In this document: positions 7,259-14,716 of the stretch, piece by piece
Layout of the letters: every line of letters starts with the position of its first letter
Numbering within the stretch: position 1 is the first letter of the stretch
Assembly (NCBI GenBank): GCA_964550635.1
Contig: CAZJZV010000011.1
Span: 1-50,029 of the forward strand
Source of the DNA: RGIG4097 sp964550635
GTDB taxonomy: Bacteria > Bacillota > Clostridia > Christensenellales > CAG-917
Direction of reading: 5' to 3'
DNA: 50,029 nt
Made by a program: the position numbers and the translations under genes
The notes under the pieces: generated by a model
Database searches by the model: none
Told to the model about the DNA's origin: nothing
The model's input: the letters and a program-made list of their open reading frames with translations, nothing else

Positions 7259-8272
7259 TTAGCCTAATATCGCTTCTTTGGCGGCGGCGCAATCCTTGTA
7301 TCCGTCGGGGGATGCGTCCGCTACGTCATAACTGAAAGACCAGTTGTATACGGATTCGGTGCTGAAACCAAGGAAGGATAGTCCCATTGCTTTTGCATCC
7401 CAACGCTCGCCTATTCTGATCGACTTGAAATAGCCGTTATCCCAAAGTTCAAAGTCGTATTCTATCTTGGAATAGTAAGCCTTATCGTCCATTGAGCCTT
7501 CGCGGATAGAGCCGATAACTCTTTCGGTGAGAGCGGTGTTGGAGGGATCGCAGACGAGTTTGACGGAGTAGTAGTTGCCGTCTTCGCTCTCCACATATTC
7601 TACTGAAGCGGTCGAGATTGCATCTGCGCTCAAGGTGTATGCGATGACTTCGAATATGCCGTCCTGCGTGCTATTGTAGACGGGGACTTCGCGTTGTTCT
7701 TCCTTGGAGATTTCGCTCCAATCGGCGGCGGGGGAGTCGTTCTCGTCGATATGGGAGTTTTGCACTTTTTGATAGGCGAGATAGTCCATATCCGTATTGG
7801 TGTAGAATCTCTCCGTCAAGACCATATCGAGAGAGTCCGCAAGGGCGCCTAACTTCTCTTTGAAGGGCAAATCTCTTTCAAGACGGTAGTCGATACGGAA
7901 AAATTCGTCCTGCGTTTTGATGATAGACGCGTCGATGTCAACATAGTTGAGAATGTTCATGACGTCCATTTTCATTTGGCAGGTGCAGTATGCGGCGAGA
8001 GCGGCGGCGTTTTTAGCGTTCGTACCGCCCAGCATATACAATTCGTAGGCAAATTGTTTGAGATCGTTCGCGTCGGAGGGAATTTCGTCGAAGGTCAAAG
8101 CGTCTTCGTCGGGACGGACGCCGAGAGATTGGAAGGACGTATAAGAACGCAAGGTTAGGTCGACGTCCCTGTCCGCGAGAGAGAAAATCGCGATAGACGT
8201 TGCGAAAATCGCTATGACAAGTATGGATACGAAGATACCTTCGAATGCTTTTGTTTTGTCACTGGTATGCAT
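7259..8272 (-). CDS. membrane-anchored extracytoplasmic protein, unknown function
   Basis: This 337-residue protein has one N-terminal membrane helix (about residues 13-32, FVSILVIAIFATSIAIFSLA) and then an acidic domain of about 300 residues expected outside the membrane. The C-terminal half has the tyrosine-rich beta pattern of a secreted fold. The ATG at 8272 overlaps the stop of the upstream gene as TGATG and has an AAGGAGG site. The TTG one codon earlier is the only alternative. It is translationally coupled to the multi-pass protein upstream, so the two probably act together. No catalytic motif was found. Confidence 0.8.
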   Translation of the reverse strand: MHTSDKTKAFEGIFVSILVIAIFATSIAIFSLADRDVDLTLRSYTSFQSLGVRPDEDALTFDEIPSDANDLKQFAYELYMLGGTNAKNAAALAAYCTCQMKMDVMNILNYVDIDASIIKTQDEFFRIDYRLERDLPFKEKLGALADSLDMVLTERFYTNTDMDYLAYQKVQNSHIDENDSPAADWSEISKEEQREVPVYNSTQDGIFEVIAYTLSADAISTASVEYVESEDGNYYSVKLVCDPSNTALTERVIGSIREGSMDDKAYYSKIEYDFELWDNGYFKSIRIGERWDAKAMGLSFLGFSTESVYNWSFSYDVADASPDGYKDCAAAKEAILG

Positions 8273-9030
8273 CAATAGTCCTCCTTGTCGAGATAGTATT
8301 CATCCACTCTGTCGTACTTGTAGATGAAGCGGTTGAGTTCGTACACCAAGTAGAACGAGATGAGAATGATGAGTGCCATACACACGTAGTAGACGGGTTT
8401 ATAGGCGGAAGATGCCAACCAATCGGGGTGAGTGGTTGCCCAAACGTTGATTTCGGGGTTCCAAACGTTGTTGAAGATGGTGCCTTCGAGAAGACGGACG
8501 GTGTAGATTTCGCTATCGTAGCCGATGAGATACTTCGCGATGAACGCCCAACCCACGAATACCGCAGAACCAAGGGGCAGTTGCCACGCGATTTTTTTGT
8601 CGAATTTGAAGTTGCCCATCATGATGAGAGAGCAAAGGAAGAGTGCGTCGTGGATGAGCAGGTTGAGAAGGAGCCACAATTCGCTTCTACGCAACGAGAT
8701 GAACGTTTCCTGCCCGATGAAGAAGAACAGGTTGAACATAACTCCCGACATAAACGCCGCATATGCAACGAAAGGATAGGCGACGTGCTTCTTGTCCGCG
8801 AACACGACTATGGGCAAAACGATACAGGTAAGCGTGCTAAATTCAACGGGGTAGTGACCTCCGCCGGTCGTGACTCCGTAGTACACAAACTGAATGACCT
8901 TCACCGCAAGCATGAGTATGGAAAGAAGAAGCAACAATCTGTTTGCAATCAAAATGCGACCGCGCATTAGATAAATGCCCAACGTGAACACGCAAAGGAA
9001 CAAAACGGTTACGCAACCTAAAATGAGCAT
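8272..9030 (-). CDS. multi-pass membrane protein, possibly YwaF/TMEM164-like
   Basis: A 252-residue membrane protein with about seven hydrophobic helices, starting MLILGCVTVLFLCVFTLGIY and ending in a charged cytoplasmic tail (KYDRVDEYYLDKEDY). The segment HYPVEFSTLTCIVLPIVVF, with a conserved-looking histidine and polar residues inside the membrane, resembles the YwaF-type integral membrane family. That match is from memory and tentative. It is the first gene of a two-gene unit with an anchored extracytoplasmic protein and has its own promoter. Confidence 0.75.
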   Translation of the reverse strand: MLILGCVTVLFLCVFTLGIYLMRGRILIANRLLLLLSILMLAVKVIQFVYYGVTTGGGHYPVEFSTLTCIVLPIVVFADKKHVAYPFVAYAAFMSGVMFNLFFFIGQETFISLRRSELWLLLNLLIHDALFLCSLIMMGNFKFDKKIAWQLPLGSAVFVGWAFIAKYLIGYDSEIYTVRLLEGTIFNNVWNPEINVWATTHPDWLASSAYKPVYYVCMALIILISFYLVYELNRFIYKYDRVDEYYLDKEDY

Positions 9031-9059
9031 GGTACTCCCCCTAATTTTTTCTTGACACG

Positions 9060-9088
9060 ATTATATAACAATAAGAGTTTTAGCGCAA
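9060..9088 (-). promoter_or_regulatory. promoter of the membrane-protein pair
   Basis: On the minus strand, TTGCGC, a 17-bp spacer, then TATAAT, about 30 bp before the ATG at 9030. The -35 element overlaps the weak terminator of the upstream chrA pair. Confidence 0.65.
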
Positions 9089-9126
9089 CCGAATTGAGAG
9101 GCGCTTTTGTATTTTATTATACAAAA
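9081..9126 (-). terminator. possible weak terminator after the chrA pair
   Basis: Two small hairpins follow the chrA stop on the minus strand: an all-AT stem (9105-9126, TTTTGTAT / ATACAAAA) and a stem with GCGC arms (9082-9106). Neither has a strong T-run, so partial read-through into the next genes is likely. Confidence 0.35.
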
Positions 9127-9142
9127 TATGTCGAATGTGTCG

Positions 9143-9769
9143 TTAAACCGTCGGGATAAATCCGTAGAGCAAAACGCCCAAGACGGCGGATATGATTATG
9201 ATGATAATCGGACTGAGTTTTTTCGGTGTTTGGATCTTCGTTTTGAAGCGGATATTCGCAAGCACCATCAAAAACGCGAACAGTCCTATCCCGATATAAT
9301 CCACTTCGACTCCGCTTTCCCACACCGACGAAATGCCGAAAAGGACGGTCAAAAGGAGAGTCAGGAATACGGACAACAGAAGTCCCGAAACGGATGAGCG
9401 CACACCTGTGAAAACCTCTTGCACAGCGGGTTTTTGCATGTGTTTCGCGAAGAGTTTCACGATGAGAATGATGATGATAATTGACGGCAAAACCACGCCG
9501 AGCGTTGCGCAAATTCCGCCGAAAATAGAGCCTGCAATTCCGCCTATTCCGTTGCCTACCGTCGTACCGACGTAGGTTGCGATATTGACCGCAAACGGGC
9601 CCGGTGTGCTTTCGGAAATCGCAATGAAGTCAAGGAGTATATCTTGCGAAATTCCCCACTCCGTGCGCGCCACGACGTCTTGCATGATAAGGGGTATCAT
9701 TGCGTGCCCGCCGCCTATGGTGAAAAGTCCTATTTTGAAAAACGTCCAGAAGAGAAGAAGATAGGTCAT
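9143..9769 (-). CDS. chrA: chromate transporter family protein (short ChrA), second of pair
   Basis: A 208-residue membrane protein with about six hydrophobic helices. The family signatures are visible: FKIGLFTIGGGHAMIPLI near the N-terminus and ESTPGPFAVNIATYVG in the middle. Short ChrA proteins work as pairs equivalent to one long ChrA. Its start overlaps the stop of the partner gene by 4 nt (ATGA). Members export chromate in some species, but in gut Clostridia the natural substrate is unknown. Confidence 0.9.
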   Translation of the reverse strand: MTYLLLFWTFFKIGLFTIGGGHAMIPLIMQDVVARTEWGISQDILLDFIAISESTPGPFAVNIATYVGTTVGNGIGGIAGSIFGGICATLGVVLPSIIIIILIVKLFAKHMQKPAVQEVFTGVRSSVSGLLLSVFLTLLLTVLFGISSVWESGVEVDYIGIGLFAFLMVLANIRFKTKIQTPKKLSPIIIIIISAVLGVLLYGFIPTV

Positions 9770-10431
9770 TTGTTCTCCTCCTTTTCGCTTTCCGCGCGAC
9801 GTTTTTCATATTCTTCGACGAGTTTTCTTTGGTATTCGTCGGGATTGTCGATGATACCGAGTTTTTTCTTGCGTTGGTTTTTGATCGCAATCGCGATTAT
9901 GCAGACGAGCATAGTGCCGAGAATGATATACACCACGCTGACGTCGGTGAGAAACGCTATCAAAAACGCCCCGATCATGAACACGAAGTCATACCAATCT
10001 TTGCGCATATCTCTGAAAAAGGATGCGACCGCCTTTGAAATCAAAACCAATACGCCCACTCTCACACCTTTGAATAGGCAAGCCACCCAGAAGTTGTCCT
10101 TGACCAAGTCGATGATGAAGGACAGGGCGAATATGATGAGAAAGGACGGCAAAACTACGCCGAGAGTCGTGAAAATTCCGCCGAGCACTCCCGCCTGTTT
10201 CGTCCCGACGAAAGTTGCGGTGTTGATTGCGACTGCGCCCGGGGTGCTTTCCGCGATTGCGAAAACGTCCATAAGTTCGGAATGAGTGAGATAACCGCGC
10301 TTTTCCACTACTTCTTTCTCGATGAGTACGAACATAGCGTATCCGCCACCGAACGAGAAAAGCCCTATCTTGAAGAAGATAGCAAATAGGGTGAGAGCGT
10401 CTTTGAGTTTTTCTTTGAGAGATTTTTTCAT
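9766..10431 (-). CDS. chrA: chromate transporter family protein (short ChrA), first of pair
   Basis: A 221-residue membrane protein homologous to its downstream partner. It contains FKIGLFSFGGGYAMFVLI and ESTPGAVAINTATFVG in equivalent positions, then four or five more helices and a charged tail rich in K, R and E. The pair most likely forms an antiparallel heterodimer, as is known for short ChrA pairs. The gene has its own promoter, whose -35 region overlaps that of the divergent hydrolase gene. Confidence 0.9.
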   Translation of the reverse strand: MKKSLKEKLKDALTLFAIFFKIGLFSFGGGYAMFVLIEKEVVEKRGYLTHSELMDVFAIAESTPGAVAINTATFVGTKQAGVLGGIFTTLGVVLPSFLIIFALSFIIDLVKDNFWVACLFKGVRVGVLVLISKAVASFFRDMRKDWYDFVFMIGAFLIAFLTDVSVVYIILGTMLVCIIAIAIKNQRKKKLGIIDNPDEYQRKLVEEYEKRRAESEKEENK

Positions 10432-10454
10432 TTTTTCTCCGTATTTCCGCGCCT

Positions 10455-10483
10455 ATTATAGTACAAATTTTGCCTTTACACAA
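10455..10483 (-). promoter_or_regulatory. promoter of the chrA pair
   Basis: On the minus strand, TTGTGT, a 17-bp spacer, then TATAAT, about 24 bp before the ATG at 10431. Confidence 0.75.
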
Positions 10484-10503
10484 TTATTTTATCGTGGTAA
10501 TAT
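10475..10503 (+). promoter_or_regulatory. promoter of the anchored hydrolase gene, probably leaderless
   Basis: TTTACA, a 17-bp spacer, then TAATAT, ending only 6 bp before the ATG at 10510. Transcription would start on or next to the ATG. Its -35 box shares bases 10478-10480 with the -35 box of the divergent chrA promoter. Confidence 0.65.
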
Positions 10504-10509
10504 ATTTTT

Positions 10510-11469
10510 ATGGAAACCTATCAAATCATTCTTATCGTTATTGCATGCGTCGTCGTATTCACTCTTCTCCTGCTTGCTATCGCGGGACTAGCGTTTTTCC
10601 TTGGAATTTTCAAGCGCAAACCATATAGCGAACTGGGCGAAAGACGACACGAAACCGAAATGCGCAAATTCGTCAAAGAAGAGCGCAGAAAAGCGATTGC
10701 ACACGCTCGTACGCTCTCCCCGGAATGCCTTGAAATCAAGTCTTTCGACGGACTGACTCTCAAAGGCAAACTCTACAAAACAAGCGGGCAGAACATTGAA
10801 AAACGCCTTATTATCTGCGTTCATGGTTTCACTTCGCACTCCATGAGAGAATGCTCCGCCTATATCCCCGTTTTCGACGAATTGGGCATTGACGCACTCC
10901 TTGTCGACGACCGCGCGCACGGCGAAAGCGAAGGAAAATACACCAGTTTTTCAGTCCTTGACAGAGTGGACGTCAAGGGGTGGATTGACCTTATGAAACC
11001 GCGCTACGACAAGATTTATCTTCTCGGCATATCTATGGGCGCGGCAACTGTCGCTATGGTCGCGGGTGAAAACCCCGACGACGTGGAAGGTGTGATTTTC
11101 GACTGCGGATTCACTTCCCCCGAAGAAGAGTTCGAAGCAATGGCGAAAAAGCATTGTCCGCATATCTCGTGCAAACCTATATTCTTCTTCGGAAGTTTGT
11201 GGTGCAGACTGATACTAGGCTTTGATTTCAGAAAGGTCAGTGCGCTCGAAAAAATCAAAAACGCAAAGTGTCCGTTCTTGTTCATTCAAGGCGACAACGA
11301 TCCGACCGTCCCGAAATTTATGTCGGATAAGATGTTCGAGGCTTGCGGTAGCAAGGTCAAACGTCAAGAGATTTTCCCGGGCGCAGAGCACGTTTCCTGC
11401 TTCTACGTCGACAATCCCCGCTACGTAAAACTGCTCGAAGAATTTTTTGATGAAACAAAATCAATTTAG
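10510..11469 (+). CDS. membrane-anchored alpha/beta hydrolase
   Basis: A 319-residue protein. Residues about 5-32 form one membrane helix, followed by a basic linker and an alpha/beta hydrolase domain. The oxyanion region is CVHGFTSH (about 103-110). The nucleophile elbow is GISMG with Ser175, the acid is in GDNDPTVP, and the histidine is in GAEHVSC. The catalytic domain probably faces the cytoplasm because of the positive residues after the helix. The family includes esterases, lipases and peptidases; the substrate is unknown. There is no Shine-Dalgarno sequence, and the promoter lies immediately before the ATG, suggesting a leaderless transcript. A ferredoxin gene follows without a terminator. 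Confidence 0.88.
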   Translation: METYQIILIVIACVVVFTLLLLAIAGLAFFLGIFKRKPYSELGERRHETEMRKFVKEERRKAIAHARTLSPECLEIKSFDGLTLKGKLYKTSGQNIEKRLIICVHGFTSHSMRECSAYIPVFDELGIDALLVDDRAHGESEGKYTSFSVLDRVDVKGWIDLMKPRYDKIYLLGISMGAATVAMVAGENPDDVEGVIFDCGFTSPEEEFEAMAKKHCPHISCKPIFFFGSLWCRLILGFDFRKVSALEKIKNAKCPFLFIQGDNDPTVPKFMSDKMFEACGSKVKRQEIFPGAEHVSCFYVDNPRYVKLLEEFFDETKSI

Positions 11470-11535
11470 TACTATACAAACCGAAACGTTTGTGCTATCA
11501 TATTATAAACGAAAATAAACAAGGAGATTATGACA

Positions 11536-11706
11536 ATGGCAAGAGTTATCAGTGACGAATGTGCAATGTGCGGAGCGTGCGCAGACGTATGTCCCGTCGG
11601 AGCAATCAGCGAAGGCGATGGCAAATACGTAATTGACGCAGGTGCATGTGTAGATTGCGGAGCATGTGAAGAAGGCTGCCCCGTCGGAGCAATCAGCGAA
11701 GAATAA
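11536..11706 (+). CDS. 2[4Fe-4S] ferredoxin
   Basis: A 56-residue clostridial-type ferredoxin with two cluster motifs, CAMCGACADVCP and CVDCGACEEGCP. It is internally duplicated: VGAIS follows each motif. It carries electrons for low-potential redox enzymes in the cytoplasm. The ATG at 11536 is preferred because it is 9 nt after AAGGAG; an in-frame ATG at 11530 is too close to that site. It is followed by its own terminator. It may be read from the hydrolase promoter or from a weak promoter near 11501-11509. Confidence 0.95.
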   Translation: MARVISDECAMCGACADVCPVGAISEGDGKYVIDAGACVDCGACEEGCPVGAISEE

Positions 11707-11725
11707 GCATCAACCAAATACAAGC

Positions 11726-11751
11726 AAAACTCTCCCAAGCGGAGAGTTTTT
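11726..11751 (+). terminator. intrinsic terminator after ferredoxin
   Basis: Stem AAAACTCTCC / GGAGAGTTTT with a 5-nt loop and a T-rich tail, 20 nt after the ferredoxin stop. Confidence 0.9.
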
Positions 11752-11811
11752 CTTTTGCCGAAATCAATAAGCAATCAAAATCATCACTTTTGCGCCTATT
11801 GCGTTTTATGC

Positions 11812-11840
11812 TTGAAAAGGGGGAGAAGGTGTTGTATAAT
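11812..11840 (+). promoter_or_regulatory. promoter of dut
   Basis: TTGAAA, a 17-bp spacer, then TATAAT, 15 bp before the ATG at 11856. Confidence 0.85.
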
Positions 11841-11855
11841 GGGGATAGGTGAAAT

Positions 11856-12290
11856 ATGAAAACGAGAATTAAGAAATTGAGTGATAGAGCAATCGTGCCC
11901 ACTTACGGGACGGAGTTTTCCGCGGGGGCGGATTTGTATGCGTGCGTCGATAGCGACGTGAAAATCGGCGCGGGGGAAACGGTCTTTATCCCGACGGGTA
12001 TCGCAATGGAAATCCCCGTGGGTTACGTTGGACTCATCTATGCGCGTAGCGGACTCGCCTCTAAAAAGGGACTTGCGCCCGCAAACAAAGTGGGAGTGGT
12101 GGATAGCGACTATCGCGGAGAAGTCATCGTTGCGCTTTACAATCAATCCCAAGAAGAAAGGGTTGTTTCATACGGTGAGAGAATTGCGCAAATGGTGATA
12201 GCGCCTTTCGTGCAAGTGGAATTTGAACAAAGCGATACGCTTGACGACACCGCACGCGGTGGCGGTGGTTTCGGTAGCACCGGAAATTAA
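11856..12290 (+). CDS. dut: deoxyuridine 5'-triphosphate nucleotidohydrolase (dUTPase)
   Basis: A 144-residue trimeric-type dUTPase that converts dUTP to dUMP and pyrophosphate, keeping uracil out of DNA and supplying dTMP synthesis. The conserved motifs appear in order: GTEFSAGADLYA, YARSGLASKKGLA, GVVDSDYRGEV, RIAQMVIAP, and the C-terminal glycine-rich arm ARGGGGFGSTG that closes over the active site. Length is normal for the family. It is a single-gene unit with its own promoter and terminator. Confidence 0.97.
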   Translation: MKTRIKKLSDRAIVPTYGTEFSAGADLYACVDSDVKIGAGETVFIPTGIAMEIPVGYVGLIYARSGLASKKGLAPANKVGVVDSDYRGEVIVALYNQSQEERVVSYGERIAQMVIAPFVQVEFEQSDTLDDTARGGGGFGSTGN

Positions 12291-12301
12291 AAAAACAAAG
12301 C

Positions 12302-12332
12302 GCGCCACCTTGAAAGTGGCGTGTTTTTTTAT
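12302..12332 (+). terminator. intrinsic terminator after dut
   Basis: Stem CGCGCCAC / GTGGCGTG around a small loop, followed by a run of T residues, 11 nt after the dut stop. Confidence 0.85.
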
Positions 12333-12349
12333 AGCCTTTTCGTCGCTTG

Positions 12350-12390
12350 TGCGTTATCGAATTGTTGATTGTACGTTATTGGATTGTTGT
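12350..12390. repeat. short imperfect direct repeat
   Basis: Two 19-nt units at 12350-12368 and 12372-12390 share the pattern GTnCGTTATnGnATTGTTG with a 22-nt period. They lie between convergent dut and the AlkD-like gene. No function is evident. Confidence 0.4.
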
Positions 12391-12416
12391 CCTATTTGAA
12401 AGCACGTTTGAAAATA

Positions 12417-13115
12417 TTATCTTCTGAAAGAGAGAAGAAGTTGTTTGTCGTCGGGGGTTGCTCTGAAACTGTCCCGACACTTGCAAATCGCTTTATTCAC
12501 GATGAAATTGTTTGCGGTGGTGTTGGCGAAAAAGGATAGAGTTTCTTCCCTGTGTTTTATAAAACACTCTGCAACAAGCCACGCTGCCGCCATATTGACG
12601 TAGTATTCGTTTTCACAAGAAAGAGTGTTTATTCTATCGAAAATGCCACTTAAACTATCCGTTTTGACGAAAGAGAACATTATGATGATTGCAAGCCGTC
12701 TTGTGAAAGGTTTGTCGCTTGCAAGGAGTTCACCCGAAAAATCCCACCAATTTTGTGCGTCTGTCTTTGTGATTTTCGGGCGGAAAGAGTCTGTCGTTGA
12801 CCAGTTGTCGCAAATGTCCAAAACTTTGGGTAGGTGCTTTTTCACGACGTCGAAATCGGATATTCCGCCGAGCGTCGCAACGTAAACTACGGTGTCTTCA
12901 TAGCACCTAAAATCCACATTTTCAAGGAAAGTTTCGAAGTCCCCCGCAAGCACCTGTTTTGCGATTTTGCGAAGTTCGGGAAGGGGGATTGCAAGCACGG
13001 GCATAGAAGTGTTTGCAATCCGTTTCGTCCATTCGATTTTCTCTTGAATGGACAACGACCGCATATATTGATAATATGCGGTCATTGTTTTTTCGTTTAC
13101 GGTGGTGAAGTTCAT
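12417..13115 (-). CDS. DNA alkylation repair protein (AlkD/HEAT-repeat family)
   Basis: A 232-residue all-helical protein of the AlkD-like family, which excises positively charged alkylated bases using a HEAT-repeat groove. Supporting segments are the helix before VPLPELRKIAKQ-type sequence (here IPLPELRKIAKQVLAG), the central LDICDNWSTTDSF, WDFSGELLASDKPFTRRLAIIIMF, and the C-terminal YYVNMAAAWLVAECF followed by NKAICKCRDSF. The gene starts 3 nt after the stop of the amidohydrolase gene, so it is the last member of that operon. Many family members have no proven glycosylase activity, so the exact role is less certain than the fold. Confidence 0.85.
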   Translation of the reverse strand: MNFTTVNEKTMTAYYQYMRSLSIQEKIEWTKRIANTSMPVLAIPLPELRKIAKQVLAGDFETFLENVDFRCYEDTVVYVATLGGISDFDVVKKHLPKVLDICDNWSTTDSFRPKITKTDAQNWWDFSGELLASDKPFTRRLAIIIMFSFVKTDSLSGIFDRINTLSCENEYYVNMAAAWLVAECFIKHREETLSFFANTTANNFIVNKAICKCRDSFRATPDDKQLLLSFRR

Positions 13116-13118
13116 CTG

Positions 13119-14699
13119 TTACGCACGCTTTTTCAGGACGATTTCGCCTGCGGTGTGAGTTTTGTAATCTCCCTTTTCCACGACCGCTTCGCCGTTGACG
13201 TAGACGTATTCGATACCGTCGGGGTTTGCGTCGGGGCGTTTGACGTCCACCTTTACGCCGTCGTAGTCGAAAATCGTAACGTCTGCGTAGTAGCCTTCTT
13301 TTAGATAACCGCGCTCGGGAATTTCAAATCTATCCGCCGTTGCGCCGGTCATCTTGCGGACCACGCTTTCAAGGGGTATATTATTGTTGCGCGCGCGCAC
13401 AAGGAAATAGGGGAAGCATTGATAGGTGGAGCCGTTTTGCGTACCGCTTTCTTCGAGCCAAGCGTCCGTCATGAAGATGGACAAATCGTCAGTCATAAGG
13501 CGGTTGATGATTTCGTCGTTGTAGTATTTGTCGAGATAGAGTCTGCCTTGACCGTCGCTCAAATCCACGAGTTTGAGATACATATCGAAGTCCGAAAGTC
13601 CTTCTTCTTTTGCTATATCCGACACAATACGACCTTCGTATTTCTCGTATACTTTGCCGATATATGCAACCGTGAAGTCGCAGAAGTCGAGTCCGAGAAG
13701 TTTCTTGGTGAGATAGGTCATTATGCGCAGTTTGAGAAGATTGATAGGTTTCTTGCGATCCTTCTTGTCGAGAGCCATATACCAAGGGGGCATGACTATC
13801 GTAATGACGGATGCGCCGTAGGTGAATGCGTAGTTGTCGTATGCAATCTTGTAGCCTTTCTCGTTGTAGTCGTGGAATTTTTTGAGCATAGGTTCGACGC
13901 TAGGCCAAGACGCAGTGCCCGTGAAGATAAGGTGACTATATTCCATTTTGCACTTCGATTGCTCCATGATGTCGATGACTTCGTCGAGAGCGATTTCGAT
14001 ATGCGGTTTCGAGATTAGGGGATAGCCGAGAGCGACTTTCGAGCAGGCGCGGGGGTGCACCGTGACGATACCGTCGTACTTCGCGATTTCGGATGCGAAT
14101 GCAACGAGTTCATCTTTTTTCGCGTACATACCGGGTTCGTACATGAAACCGAAACTTCCGCCGAAAGCGCCGTTTTCCATTGCTTCGTCGACGAGTTTCA
14201 TTTCTTCCGCGATTTGTTGTTTTGAGAGCGGTTCGGGGTTGTAACCCGATATGCTGATTCTCGTGGTGCCGTGTCCGACAAGGGGAATCATATTGACGTA
14301 GAGTTTGCCTTTTGCCTCGTTCACGAACGCTTTGAAAGAGCCGGGGTTTTTCGCGTGGAAGAGTCCACCGCCGACCTTGTCTTTATACTTGCTATCGTCC
14401 GCAATTCCGAAAGGAGAGAACCCGCAGTTGCCTGTGATTTGGGTGGTGATACCCTGTCTGATGAAAGGCTTGTAGTAGTCTTCCGCATTCGGATAATCGT
14501 AGAAGAAGTCGTTGTGAGAGTGGGCGTCGATAAATCCCGGTGCAATGGTCAAACCTGTGCAATCAACGGTTTTATCTGCCGAAACGTCAAGATTAACTCC
14601 TATTTTTGCGATTTTGTTGCCGTCAATGAGAACGTCGCCAACGTAGGGTTTCCCGCCCGTGCCGTCAACGATGAGTCCGTTTTTGAGAAGCGTAGTCAT
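13119..14699 (-). CDS. N-acyl-D-amino-acid deacylase-like amidohydrolase
   Basis: A 526-residue metal-dependent amidohydrolase of the D-aminoacylase subgroup. The N-terminal beta-sandwich strand LLKNGLIVDGTGGKP leads to the metal motif APGFIDAHSHND. Further family segments are GNCGFSPFG, a metal or substrate histidine in VHPRACSK, YSHLIF, and the final catalytic aspartate in IFMTDAW. The C-terminus returns to the small beta domain. It would remove acyl groups from D-amino acids or hydrolyse a related cyclic amide; the substrate is not determined. It lies between an alpha-galactosidase and an AlkD-like gene, so the operon is functionally mixed. Confidence 0.88.
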   Translation of the reverse strand: MTTLLKNGLIVDGTGGKPYVGDVLIDGNKIAKIGVNLDVSADKTVDCTGLTIAPGFIDAHSHNDFFYDYPNAEDYYKPFIRQGITTQITGNCGFSPFGIADDSKYKDKVGGGLFHAKNPGSFKAFVNEAKGKLYVNMIPLVGHGTTRISISGYNPEPLSKQQIAEEMKLVDEAMENGAFGGSFGFMYEPGMYAKKDELVAFASEIAKYDGIVTVHPRACSKVALGYPLISKPHIEIALDEVIDIMEQSKCKMEYSHLIFTGTASWPSVEPMLKKFHDYNEKGYKIAYDNYAFTYGASVITIVMPPWYMALDKKDRKKPINLLKLRIMTYLTKKLLGLDFCDFTVAYIGKVYEKYEGRIVSDIAKEEGLSDFDMYLKLVDLSDGQGRLYLDKYYNDEIINRLMTDDLSIFMTDAWLEESGTQNGSTYQCFPYFLVRARNNNIPLESVVRKMTGATADRFEIPERGYLKEGYYADVTIFDYDGVKVDVKRPDANPDGIEYVYVNGEAVVEKGDYKTHTAGEIVLKKRA

Positions 14700-14716
14700 A
14701 GTTTTTCTCCCTTAAT

